Assembly (NCBI GenBank): GCA_030180135.1
Contig: CM058230.1
Span: 15,501,082-15,565,081 of the forward strand
DNA: 64,000 nucleotides
From: Orychophragmus violaceus
Taxonomy: Eukaryota; Streptophyta; Magnoliopsida; Brassicales; Brassicaceae
Reading direction: 5' to 3'
The notes beneath the pieces are model-generated. The model was not told where the DNA came from and ran no database searches. It saw nothing but the letters and a program-made list of their open reading frames with translations. Made by a program: the position numbers and the translations under genes. Each line of letters starts with the position of its first letter. Position 1 is the first letter of the stretch. Of the stretch, positions 54,748-64,000 are shown one piece after another.

Positions 54748-57700
54748 CTTCTGCCCATTCCTTTGCTGCTTTTACAGCGGAGGTGATAATTGCTTCCATT
54801 TCTGATTTTTCTTTATCCTCAAAGATCTTCTTATTCCTTGAACACCATATTTCCCAACAAACCCAGTAGAAGAGTGGTACATTATTTAGGCCGGTAGGAG
54901 GGAGAGTTAGAAAGCTCTTTGATCTCTTCAGAGTGGTTTTGAATTCTTCCTCTTCAGGGGCTGAGAACACCTTATTGAAAGGCGCTAGCTCCCAAATTCT
55001 TTTTGCAAATTCGCAGTTGAAAAGAAGGTGATTTGTTGTCTCCGGTTTGTTACACCTGATGCAGGTTCCTGATGTAATTATTTTCATTCTCACCAGGTTC
55101 ACTCCAACTGGTAGAGCTCCTTGTGCTGATTTCCATAGGAACATTTTGATTTTTGGCATAGTCTTTGTTTTCCATATTGCTTCTATCCGGTTGAACTCCT
55201 CTTAACCGTGGCTTTGTTGATTGTTTGGTTCAAAGTTTTCCATAGCTGAGTGGTATCCTGACTTTGTAGAGTAAGCTCCGTCCCTTGTTCCTAGCCATAT
55301 GTTAACATCTTTTGTTCCTGTTCTGCTAGGTTTTATACACATAATGTTCTCCCAAATCAGTGGGAAGGTTTTCATTCGCTTCTCTTTGTCCCACTCCACT
55401 GCATTATCCTTTAAGAGATTCGACACTTTCCAGTCTGAAGTTTCTGCAGTAGTCGGTCCCATGATTAGGCTTTCTTTCTCTTTAAACAGCCAGTTATCTC
55501 TCCAGATGCTTGTACTCTGTCCATCCCCTATTGCTCGTCCTAAGTTCTTTCTCAGTAGATCAATCCCCACTACTACACTTCTCCACCCATGTGATGCATT
55601 TGATGGAATTTGAGCTTCGAGTATTGTTTGGTTTGGAAAGTATTTACCCTTCAGAATTTTTGCAAGGAGGCTTGATGGATTAGTTAAGAATCGCCATCCT
55701 GTTTTTGCTAGTAAGGCTTCATTAAAACATTGGATTTCCCTGAATCCAAGTCCCCCTCTTCCTTTTGCTTGTGCTAGTTTTGGCCAGGCTATCCAGCAAA
55801 GCTTCTTTTTCTCTGATGTTAAGTCCCACCAAAAGTGGGTCAAGGCTGGCTGGATCTTCTTACAAAGCCCCATAGGGAGTCTGAAGCTTTTCATTGAGTA
55901 GTCTGGTATTGCCGAGAGAACTGACTTCAGCATGATTAGCTTTCCAGCACTTGAAAGTCTTGATGATGACCAGCTTTGAGCCTTCTGTTTAATTCTATCT
56001 ACAATAGAAGCAAATATGTCCTTTTTCTTTCTTCCAAACAGCTCTGGGAGGCCTAAGTATTTCCCTTTGCCTTCTTCTTTGTTGATCCCAATCTGATTTT
56101 TAACTCTTTCCCTTATCTCCAGACTGGTTTTTGAAGAGAAGGTTACCGATGATTTTTCCTTGTTAATCTTCTGTTCTGATACTCTTCCATATTCCTCCAG
56201 TATCTTGTTAAGATAATCACAACTTCTTTCTTTTGTTTTGATGAAGAACATGGTGTCATCAGCAAATAGTAAATGGTTGACCCTTGGACTTTGATTTGCC
56301 ACTTTAATCCCCACCATATTTCCTTCTTGTTCAGCTTTTTTACAAAGACCACTAAGCATTTCACTGCAAATTATGAATAGAAAATGTGATAAAGGGTCAC
56401 CTTGTCGTATTCCTCTCGAAGGATTGACCTTTCCTCTTGCCTCCCCATTAATCAGGAAAGAATAGCTCACTGTTGTTAAACATTGCATGATCTAGGTGAT
56501 CATCTTCTCATGGAATCCCATTCTCCTCAATATTGTTTCTATGAAGCTCCATTCTAGGCGGTCATATGCCTTGCTCATGTCAGTTTTGACTACCATAGTA
56601 CACCTTTTTGTTGCCTTTGAGTTTTTCAAATAATACAGCATCTCATGGGTAATCAAAACATTATCAATTATGATTCTCTTTGGCACAAAGGCAGAATGGT
56701 TTTCAGAAATAATGGCATTGAGAGTCGGTTGGAGTCTTCTAGTAATAACCTTAGAGAAGATTTTGTAGTAGACATTGCATATAGCTAGTGGTATGTACTC
56801 CTTAATGTTCTTTGGGCTAGGAACCTTTGGAATGAGTCTGATATGTGTATGATTCATTCCTTTTGGCAGGAGTCCTGATCTGAAGTAACTCTGGATTTCC
56901 TGGACCACCTCTTCTTTGATATGCATCCAGTTTGATTGGTGGAAGCAAGCAGAGAATCCATCAGGGCCTGGTACTTTGTCTTTGTGAATTGAGAGGAGGG
57001 TCTGTTTGATCTCTTCAGAGGAGGGTATGGCTATTAGTTTTTGATTTATCTCTTCTGATATCACTTTTTTAATAGCTCTGTTGACTGTCTCCTTTGGGTC
57101 ATTTCCTTCAGTTTCAAACAACTGCTTGAAATAAGAGGATATTACATGTGTTATCTGATCATCCTCATAGACAGTGTTTCCTCCATCATCCTCGAGGACA
57201 GTAATTCGGTTCTTAGCTCTTCTACTGCGAGTTACTGCAAAGAAGTAGCTGGTGTTTCTATCCCCCAGTGCTAGCCAATTTTGTCGACTTCTCTGTCTCC
57301 AGTAGGCTTCTTCTGCCTTATAGGCCTCTTTGAGTTCCTCACTTATGGTTTTTACTCTTCCCTCTTGAGCATTTGGGTCTGACATTACTTCATCCAGCTC
57401 TTATTTTAGTTTTTCAATTGCTGCTCTACGGTTTTGGTGCTTCTCCTTATTCCAGTGTATGATAGCACTCCTTACTCTTGAGGTTCTTTCCGCAATTGTA
57501 CCTCTGCCTTCTCCTGTCCAAGCCTTCCTGATCAGTTGAACTACTTCTTTATTGTTGCGCAGGTTTCTGTCGTATCTAAACAGCTTTTGCTTCTTCTTTC
57601 TCTTATGAGCAAAGAAGGTTAGGAGTGGTCTATGGTCAGAGCCTGCAAACTTCAGGTATTCACTCCTTGTCGTTGGATAATCATCTGTCCAGACACTGTT

Positions 57701-58330
57701 AGCCATTGCTCTATCGAGTCTGCAATAAACTAGGTGCTCTCCTCTCCTACCTTTCCATGACAGCAAATTCCAGAGTGTTTGATATCAAATAGGTCGCATT
57801 GCGCCATGAAGGTCCTGAAGTTTGAAAAAGAACCTCCAGGCCTAGTCTTGCCTCCTTGTTTCTCTGAGCTATTGAGAATTTCGTTGAAATCTCCAGTTAA
57901 GTACCAAGGTAGGCCTTCTCTGATATTTGAAAGATCTGTCAGCTTATCCCATACTAGCTTTCTTCTTTCAATTTCAGGAGCTACATACACAAAGGTTGCA
58001 AAGAAAGTGTCTCTTTTGAATTTTATCTTTGTGTCTATGTAGTTTTGGTTCTGCTCCAGTACTTCCATCTCCACGTCTTTAGTCCATGCTAGTGCTAAGC
58101 CTCCTCTGGCATTCTCTTGGGGTGGCACTAGACAGTAGTTGGTGAGTCTTAGTTCTTGCAATTTTTCCTCCACATATTCATCCTTGTTTTTTGTTTCACT
58201 CAAGAACGGAATATTAGGCTCATGCTTTCCTTTTAATTCTTTCAGCCTTTGGAACGTTGCCGGGTTCCCCAGTCCACAGCAGTTCCAGGCTGCTACAACT
58301 AAGGACCGGACTTGTCCTGTGGCCGAAAAT
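54748..58330 (-). pseudogene. LINE I ORF2: endonuclease, RT, zinc-binding region
   Basis: Minus strand. Endonuclease begins at AAWNCCGLGNPAT (about 58280-58245), then LTGDFNEIL (about 57890) and CRLDRAMAN, AGSDHRPLL (about 57640). Reverse transcriptase: DKVPGPDGFSA (about 56970), TDMSKAYDRLEW, GIRQGDPLSHF (about 56400) and FADD catalytic box (56257-56268). Thumb: FWWDLTSEKKK. Zinc-binding segment CIRCNKPETTNHLLFNC (about 55060-55010). Breaks: a frame change near 57740, stops near 57400, 56490 and 55202. Otherwise the length and order are those of full plant L1 ORF2. It is joined to its RNase H at 47120 across G. Confidence 0.93.
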
Positions 58331-58700
58331 CCTTCATGTTCCTCCTTTCATCTATCTTTATGTGGTTAACTCCTTCTGAGGTGTTTTCATGGTGGTTTCT
58401 TCCCTCTTCTTCATTGTGATTCCCAATTGTATCTGCCTCTTCCTCATCCCTTTGCTTATTTCTGTTTCCATCTCTTCCAGGGGTTGATCTTCTTTTACTT
58501 GTGCCTTGGTTGAGCAGAGATTTTTGTTTTTTTTCATACTGATGCCTTTCAGGTAGAGTGGGCTGCATAGATTAAACCGTTTGTTGGGGGGGTTTGGTTT
58601 TCCTTCGGCTCCCCAACCTTAGTGATGTGCCAGCTTCATTATCATTTTGGCAGATAGGTGATTTTTCCTTATGCAGATTGGCTGATCCCTCCTCAGTATC
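58299..58700 (-). pseudogene. LINE I ORF1, C-terminal tail
   Basis: Minus strand, charged and Gln/Asn-rich (KRRSTPGRDGNRNKQRDEEE; upstream part LRLGSRRKTKPPQQ in the same frame before a stop at about 58570). It lies directly before ORF2, as the nucleic-acid-binding tail of ORF1 does in plant LINEs. A run of seven G/C at 58586-58592 may be the site of a frameshift. The rest of ORF1 is cut off by 5' truncation. Confidence 0.55.
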
Positions 58701-58741
58701 CATTAGTTGGTAAGAATTCCATATCCCCAATCATATTGTTC

Positions 58742-59373
58742 AATGTCAAGATACTAGAGGAATGCCACGACCTAAGAAGCTTATAGTATAATATAAAAAG
58801 AATATTAGCATATAATCTATTCCTAACTGTAATGGGATTTGAATTTATATATTATATTTTAAATTGATAACGCACATAATTAAATTTAAAAAGAAAATAT
58901 AAGATGATTTGGTCTTACTTTATCATACAATGGAAGACTGAAAATCATATTCTATTCTCTATGAGTTAACATAGACAAGATAGGTCAAGCAAAAATGAAA
59001 GACTAAAAATCATTTCTTCTTCATTCATTTTTGTTTTAAAGGTAGAGTTTCTATATTGTTTTGCAGTGAGATGAGATGTATTGTTTCTATACAAACAGGG
59101 GATATATCATCTAGGAAACCCTGGTTTGGTTTTGTAACTATTCAGTATGTATAAGAATGAATCAACCAAAGCGGTTTTATCAGTCAAGAATGCCAGTAGA
59201 ATGCTTCCTGTCAAGATGCCTTCATGGATCACTACTCTTCATCAAGCGGCTTATGGCTTCTGCTAGCTGCAACCATTTTGGAGCCTTTGTAAATGGTGAT
59301 GATAATATAATAAAGAAGACAATGGTGATGATAGATGGTAGGTAAAGTGTGGCTATCTTCACATGTCACATAC
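58742..59373. other. Unassigned AT-rich DNA
   Basis: Right flank of LINE I, joining to the sequence at 46558. No gene or repeat recognised; a 62-codon plus frame at 59157-59345 has no supporting features. Confidence 0.5.
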
Positions 59374-59428
59374 CTCAGCGTTTTCTTTGAGGTGTTTCTC
59401 AACCTCCTCTGTAATCATCGGTGCCACA
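59374..59428 (-). pseudogene. Lone exon-like piece
   Basis: On the minus strand tgcttctacag (acceptor) precedes 55 bp encoding VAPMITEEVEKHLKENAE, then GTATGTGAC (donor). Good splice signals at both sides and a coherent amphipathic peptide suggest an internal exon of a host gene, now isolated. A second possible exon follows upstream at about 59685-59722 (acceptor gatttgtacag; RHKCNREYTRQAG). I do not recognise the protein and cannot show the two belong together. Confidence 0.35.
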
Positions 59429-59780
59429 CTGTAGAAGCATTCGAAACAATTGAAACAATCAATCATTTTTTTACATTTGGAAAGAACAAAAAAAAAAAAT
59501 GAAACTTGTGAGATGGAGAATGGTTGACTCTTGGGAGTATTAAAACGCACAGTCCTTCAAAAGATTTCATGTTATTGTTATTTCAAAAGATAATGGCTCT
59601 TATTTCATTCCTCACACCAACTTCGTCTCTAAGCATATATGTCATTAATTAGCAAAAAAATAAAAGAGATGCAAAGTACCCCAACCTGCTTGCCTTGTGT
59701 ATTCACGATTGCATTTATGTCTTCTGTACAAATCAAAATCATAATCAATGAAACTTGTAAAACAGATGTGATAACCGGGC

Positions 59781-60160
59781 TTGTCACGAAGGTTTAAGAG
59801 TGCGTCTTGCTCAGGAGAGTTAACGTGCTTTGGTCCGAGGGTCAAAGTTTCTCTAAGGGAGAACCGACTAGGCTCAATGATGAGTCAGGAAAGAAACGTT
59901 CGGTGCCTTAAGTAACGAAGAGAGAGAGAGTTGCTCGGTAACGAGCGTGTTGTATTAAGTGAGAGCCCGAGCTTGTCGAAAGACGAGCTCGGTTTTTACA
60001 ATTCGGGAATATTAACTCTAGAGAGAGAAAGTAGTGATAAGTGCACAAATCCCAAAAAGTTACATTAATGTACAATGACGACTCCTATTTATAGTAAAAT
60101 ACGGTCGTACTTTTTATAAGCCGTTGACCACTTGTCGAGCTCGTACTTTTTACAGGCCAT
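59781..60160 (-). repeat. Gypsy LTR-like fragment (tentative)
   Basis: Contains gctcggt phrases like those in the gag-like piece at 29182-29590 and, on the minus strand, an ACTATAAATAGG box (60084-60095) like an LTR promoter. Neither LTR end is present: at 60161 the sequence passes into gene-fragment copy 3. Identity is inference. Confidence 0.35.
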
Positions 60161-60286
60161 AGAGTTGGAACAAACGGATTAATTGTCCCTGTCAAGCACA
60201 TAAAAAATAGTGTATAACACCCGGCAGATGAATGATCCAAACAACATTTATCAACAAGAAGCGTTTTCAAAAATAGTACTATATAA
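60161..60286 (-). pseudogene. Host-gene fragment copy 3, first part
   Basis: Matches 31309-31434 of copy 2 with few changes, including the 42-nt exon GQLIRLFQL and its tgcttgacag acceptor. Cut at 60286 by a Helitron. Confidence 0.7.
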
Positions 60287-61228
60287 CTAGATTTTGACCC
60301 GCACTTAAGTGCGGGTTTAATTTTCTTTACAAATTTTACTTTTTATTCATTTTGTTAATAGTAGTTTAGATTTTTAATTATGTAATCTAATTTTCATTAT
60401 AATTGTTTAACCAACATTATAAACAGTGAGTTAGCAATTTAGTTTTTTTTTAAAATGAATTATGTGTTATTTGGAGGAGATATATCGTAAGGATTAAGAG
60501 ATTAAAATAACGATTTCGCATTATATATTTTAATCTGCGTTGTATCGTAAGATCATAGTTTGGAAAAATATATATATGTGAAAACAACTATTGTAAAAGA
60601 TATGTGGTATATGTTTAATTGTTATTTTATTTATCTAAAATATTATTTTATAAAATACATGTTGTAGTCGTATATATAATTTGCAAATTTGATGGAACTA
60701 TCCGTTAAAAACTTCATTCAAACATAAAGCATAATTTGACGCTTCAAATATTTGAATAATATAAGTATGAATTCATTTTATTATTTTATTAATTTTAAAA
60801 TATATCAGCTGAAATTATTTACTATATGCGATTTTTTTAGAAAATTTATAATTGAGATTGGCTAATTAAATTTTCAACCCGTTTAATTAATTAAATATTT
60901 GTCAGTTTGATGGAAAAAACCTGCTAAAAAGTACAATCGTAAAAACATCAATCGTAATATGTGTATATATATATATATATTTGAAACAAAATAAAAAGAT
61001 ATTAAAATATATTTCAAATATTTGAATAATATAAGTATGAAATCATTTTAATATTTTATTAATTTTAAAATATATCAGCTGAAATTATTTACTATATGCG
61101 AATTTTTTTATAGAAAATTTATAATCGAGATTGGTTAATTAATTTTTCAACCCGTTTAATTAATTAAATATTTTTCAGTTTGATGGAAAAACCTGCTAAA
61201 AAGTACAATCGTAAAAACATCAATCGTA

Positions 61229-61280
<52 letters not shown>

Positions 61281-61640
61281 TGAAACAAAATAAAAAAGAT
61301 ATTAAAATATATTATAAATATATTTTGAATTAAATCATAAATTAAGATCATAAATTAGAGAATCTTAATTTATATATAATAGTTGATGTATAAATTATTC
61401 ATTATATTTATCAATTAATTTGTTTTGATTTTAATTAATTAGGAAAGTGGGATCTATTAGATTTTGGTTGTTTGGTTACATGTTTAATAATTGTCTTGTT
61501 TGGAAACATGGATTGTAGAGATAATGTTATATTCCCTAATTACCCTTAATGAAGGTTACAAATCCTAATAATATTAAGGACAAATTTCAGGAACAACATT
61601 TATGTACCATGGACAAACTCCAATTTTTTAATAGTATTGA
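60287..61640 (-). mobile_element. Non-autonomous Helitron in copy 3
   Basis: Minus-strand Helitron of 1,354 bp. Its 3' end reads hairpin, CAAAAT, CTAG and is followed by T; the hairpin is the perfect 20-bp palindrome ACCCGCACTTAAGTGCGGGT (60297-60316). The 5' end reads TCAATACTATTAAAA and is preceded by A. Copy 2 has the empty site: tatataa joined to tacctc at 31434/31435, exactly A and T. This is the classic Helitron insertion signature. No Rep or helicase frame, so it depends on another copy. It carries an internal tandem repeat. Confidence 0.93.
60744..61310. repeat. Two 270-bp tandem repeats in the Helitron
   Basis: Units starting caaatatttgaataatataag at 60744 and 61014, each containing tatatcagctgaaattattt and aacatcaatcgtaatatgtg and ending in a (TA)n run (short in unit 1, long at 61235-61272 in unit 2). 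Confidence 0.85.
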
Positions 61641-62203
61641 TACCTCTTGTTTTTGATTTTGGAGCAGGAGATCTCATAACAATGGGAGCATTTGAGCAGC
61701 ATTGGTTGGCACAGGACGAACACCATCGTCGCCATCTTTCATTCCAGACGAACTCGCCATTTTGCCTTAACTCATGCAGAAAATCACAATACGTGAAAGA
61801 TAATCGTACGAGCTTAATCAGATCATCCAAACTATTCATATACAGTAACATCCACTAATAATAATACACAAGACGAGACGATAATCGTCGTACGAGCTTA
61901 TCCAATTCCCAAGAAACAGACGAGATGAGTCCAATTCATAAGAAACAAAAAAACTCTGAAATCTTTCATTGATACCAGAGAAGGAAAACAAACCTCTATT
62001 CTCTTCGCCTGACATTGCGACGGTCAGCGTTAAGAGTGAAGTGGAAGAAGGGGGAGGAAAAATCCGTCGAACAGATAGAAGTCGATTGGAAAACTTTGAG
62101 AGACTGAAAAAGTTTGAGGTACTATAAAAAGACTGAAAAAAAGACTGAAGAAATCTGAAATTCAACTGGAATTTTTGTGGGGTGTAGTTATGACTGTTAG
62201 GTA
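61641..62203 (-). pseudogene. Host-gene fragment copy 3, main part
   Basis: Minus strand. Second exon MASSSGMKDGDDG then VRPVPTNAAQMLPLL (about 61759-61690) followed by a stop; donor after caagag. Upstream exon ATGTCAGGCGAAGAGAATAG near 62011 with a GT donor after agag; joining the two keeps the phase (Gly codon split). Non-coding upstream flank to 62203. Compared with copies 1 and 2 this keeps the frame through GDDGVRPV but has a stop after LPLL. Confidence 0.6.
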
Positions 62204-62676
62204 CTACTCCCTCCGTTCCTTTATGATTGATGTTTTAGAAGAAAAAAATTGTTTCAAAAAGATTGATGTTGTAGGTTTTCTATGCAACTTTTACTAATTA
62301 ATGTTTACAAATTGTGAATTCCAAAAACTATATTAAATTGTTATTGGTTAATAGTTATTGGAATGTGTTTTAATAAATGAAAAATATGCATTTATAACTA
62401 AATATTAATTATTTCTTAATATGTGTGAAAATTTGGGAATTCGCCTAGAAAAATCCTCAACTTTACACTTATTGCCAAAATGAACCCAAACTTAGGTCTA
62501 GCAAAAAAAAAACACGGACTTTTAGTTGATTTTTACAAATAATATCAAAGTTCTCGTTGACTTGCCAATTTAGACACGCCGTTAAAAAAACTTAACGGAC
62601 CGTTAAAAAAATTAACGGACCGTCAGTTATTTAAACGACGTCGTTTTTTACGTGTCTTCGAAAATAAAATTATGTC

Positions 62677-62746
62677 ATTCACTGGATTCGAACTCGCGAA
62701 CTCAAGATCGCATAAAGGGTCTAGTTGCCACAGAGCTACTAACACT
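62677..62746 (-). other. tRNA-like A and B boxes in the left TIR
   Basis: On the minus strand: TAGCTCTGTGGC (A-box-like, 62727-62738) and AGTTCGAATCC (B-box-like, 62683-62693). No acceptor stem or complete cloverleaf could be drawn, so it is not called as a tRNA gene. It mirrors 63520-63590. Confidence 0.5.
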
Positions 62747-63519
62747 TTAATTGGATTATGTAACATACTTTATTTTATTCTATATTGACTAAATATCCAA
62801 AAAATCTCTACAAAAATTCAAGAAAATTATGTAAAGTTTAAATTAAACTTATATTTTTCGTTAAAAATAAAATAAAAATTCAAAAAATTCTAAATTTTTT
62901 AAAAAATTCCAAAAATCTAAAAATTACAATTAATTGTAACCAAAATTTTAAAATTGAAATTAAAATACCCAAAAATTAAAATTAATTATACCCATGAAAT
63001 TACAAATTTAAATTTCCAAAAAATTAAAATAAAATCTGAAAATTATCAAATTTATATGGTGTCGACATGTCGCCTTCTTATAGCATAGTCGTGTTCCTAT
63101 AGTTTCTGAGGAAGGCCTAGATCGTATTATAGCGTAGACGTGTTCGATTTTGTGGTCGACAATTTCGTATAACAAATACTAAATATAAGTTCAATACATT
63201 ATAATTTTCATCACAATGATGAAAATAATTTGCACTTATCAATGTTTAGATCAAATAATTTAAATAAAATTAAAATTAAAACTACTTTATGTGTGTACAA
63301 TTGATAATTTAATTTTTAAAATTTACTTAATATTTTGTAATTTTTAAGATTTTCTTAATTTTTTTAATTTAATTTTATTTTTAACGAAAAATATAAGTTT
63401 AATTTGAACTTTACATATATTGTTTTGAATTTTTGTAGTTTTTTGAAAAAAAATAGAGATATTTTGGATATTCAGTCAATACATAATAAATGAAAGTATG
63501 TTACATAATCCAATTAAAG

Positions 63520-63590
63520 TGTTAGTAGCTCAGTGGCAACAAAACCCTTTATACGACCTTGAGTTCGCGAGTTCGAATCCAGGGAATGAC
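63520..63590 (+). other. tRNA-like A and B boxes in the right TIR
   Basis: TAGCTCAGTGGC (63526-63537) and GTTCGAATCC (63571-63580), about 34 bp apart as in tRNA-type RNA polymerase III promoters. Same block as in the left TIR, inward/outward symmetric. Confidence 0.5.
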
Positions 63591-63900
63591 ATGTTTTTAT
63601 TTTCGAAGACACGTAAAACGACGTCGTTTTGATTAACTGGCGGTTTGTTAATTTTTTTTTAACGGTCCGTTAAGTTTTTTAAACGTTGTGTCTAAATTGG
63701 CAAGTCAACGAGAATTTTGAGTTTTAATTGGCAAGTCAACGAAAATATTGAAAGTTAATGGTTAAAATCAAATAAGTTTAATGTTTTTTGGCGAGGTCCA
63801 AAGTTGAGGATCGTTTTGACAATTCGTGTAAAGTTGGGGATATTTTTGGCTGAATTCCCGTGAAAATTTTAAAACATCAATCTTTAAGGAACAGAGGGAG

Positions 63901-64000
63901 TATCAAATTACAGTTATTAGCATTAGTTATTATTCACCACTACATTAATGCTCGTGTATACATGGAGAATGATAAATATGAAATAATTATTAAGATTTTA
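63901..64000 (-). pseudogene. Host-gene fragment copy 3, upstream flank
   Basis: Resumes after the Stowaway and matches copy 2 from 35945 to about 36010 (tatcaaattacagttattagc and following). Non-coding; runs off the window. Confidence 0.75.

Larger units (their letters stand above)
46572..58728 (-). mobile_element. LINE I, split by Athila G
   Basis: Minus-strand plant L1-type LINE. The poly(A) tail shows as about 11 T at 46572; the 5' end is at 58728. A 13-bp duplication aatcatattgttc flanks it (46559-46571 and 58729-58741). Without G it is about 4.5 kb. It contains the tail of ORF1 and nearly the whole ORF2, so it is only slightly 5'-truncated. Confidence 0.95.
62435..63859. mobile_element. 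Long-TIR MULE-like element nested in the Stowaway
   Basis: 1,425 bp with a 10-bp duplication GTGAAAATTT (62425-62434 and 63860-63869), in the 9-11 bp range of Mutator-like elements. It has imperfect terminal inverted repeats of more than 300 bp starting GGGAATTC. Inside each: a run of ttaacggaccgttaa, the palindrome AAACGACGTCGTTT (62633-62646, 63616-63629) and a tRNA-like block. The AT-rich middle has no transposase, so it is non-autonomous. Confidence 0.82.
62204..63900. mobile_element. Stowaway-type MITE, enlarged by a nested MULE
   Basis: Terminal inverted repeats CTCCCTCCGTTCCTT (62207) and, on the other strand from 63900, CTCCCTCTGTTCCTT, extending to tgatgtttta. TA at both sides (62202-62203, 63901-63902); copy 2 has the single-TA empty site at 35945-35946. 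Without the nested element it is about 270 bp, a normal MITE size. The extra CTA before the left repeat is unexplained. Confidence 0.88.

Noticed and set aside
63520..63590. Genuine tRNA gene
   Set aside because: A and B boxes are present but no acceptor stem, anticodon arm or terminator forms, and the block is mirrored in the other TIR.

Overview
The window looks like nuclear repeat-rich (heterochromatic) DNA of a flowering plant, most likely a crucifer (Brassicaceae). The basis is Ty1/copia elements primed by initiator tRNA-Met, an Athila-type Ty3/gypsy element primed by tRNA-Asp, plant L1-type LINEs with a C-terminal RNase H, Helitrons ending in hairpin plus CTAG, a Stowaway and a MULE. 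The family assignment is inference. I see no intact host gene; the only host-like coding matter is three decayed copies of one gene 5' end and two lone exon-like pieces.

Region 1 (1-29181) is a nest of minus-strand copia elements, named here D, B, A, C and E. D (1-2944) and C (17631-19809 plus 27561-29181) look like two halves of one element. They are separated by B and share a 369-bp, about 99% identical overlap. B (3885-17630, flanked on the left by an inverted piece of itself) is interrupted by the complete element A (6392-14138, TSD AATAG). C is interrupted by the complete element E (19810-27560, TSD CTCAT). A and E are near twins, each with one uninterrupted gag-pol frame of about 1,325 codons, and their LTR pairs differ at only 1-2 sites, so both inserted recently.

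Region 2 (29182-36415) holds a gypsy gag-like scrap, host-gene fragment copies 1 and 2, a minisatellite, and a plus-strand copia element F (31863-35787, TSD GAAGT) that lacks gag and has a decayed pol. Region 3 (36416-45430) is an AT-rich array of about 310-bp direct repeats with Helitron-like ends. It is interrupted by a 5'-truncated LINE (H, 37861-41683) and by a GC-rich retroposon (43471-45245) that itself carries a solo copia LTR (44097-44831, TSD CCGGA).

Region 4 (46572-58728) is a minus-strand LINE (I, 13-bp TSD) whose RNase H linker is split by a 7,627-bp Athila derivative G (47121-54747, TSD CTTCT). G has apparently identical 1,167-bp LTRs, two open frames and no protease, RT or integrase. 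Region 5 (58742-64000) holds exon-like scraps, a gypsy LTR-like piece and gene-fragment copy 3. Copy 3 was hit by a Helitron (60287-61640) and a Stowaway (62204-63900), and the Stowaway by a MULE (62435-63859). Copy 2 supplies the unoccupied site for both the Helitron and the Stowaway.

The most unusual signal is a short inverted-repeat module: two CGATCG-centred arms facing each other across a 3-16 base loop. It recurs about 25 times, but only in copia B/C-type elements, a related solo LTR and the unrelated Athila G. Arm sequences vary in a compensating way. One copy is a clean 53-bp insertion in the B integrase frame relative to C, and others sit in LTRs, leaders, an intron, a 3' UTR and even an open reading frame. 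It is absent from A, E, F and the LINEs.
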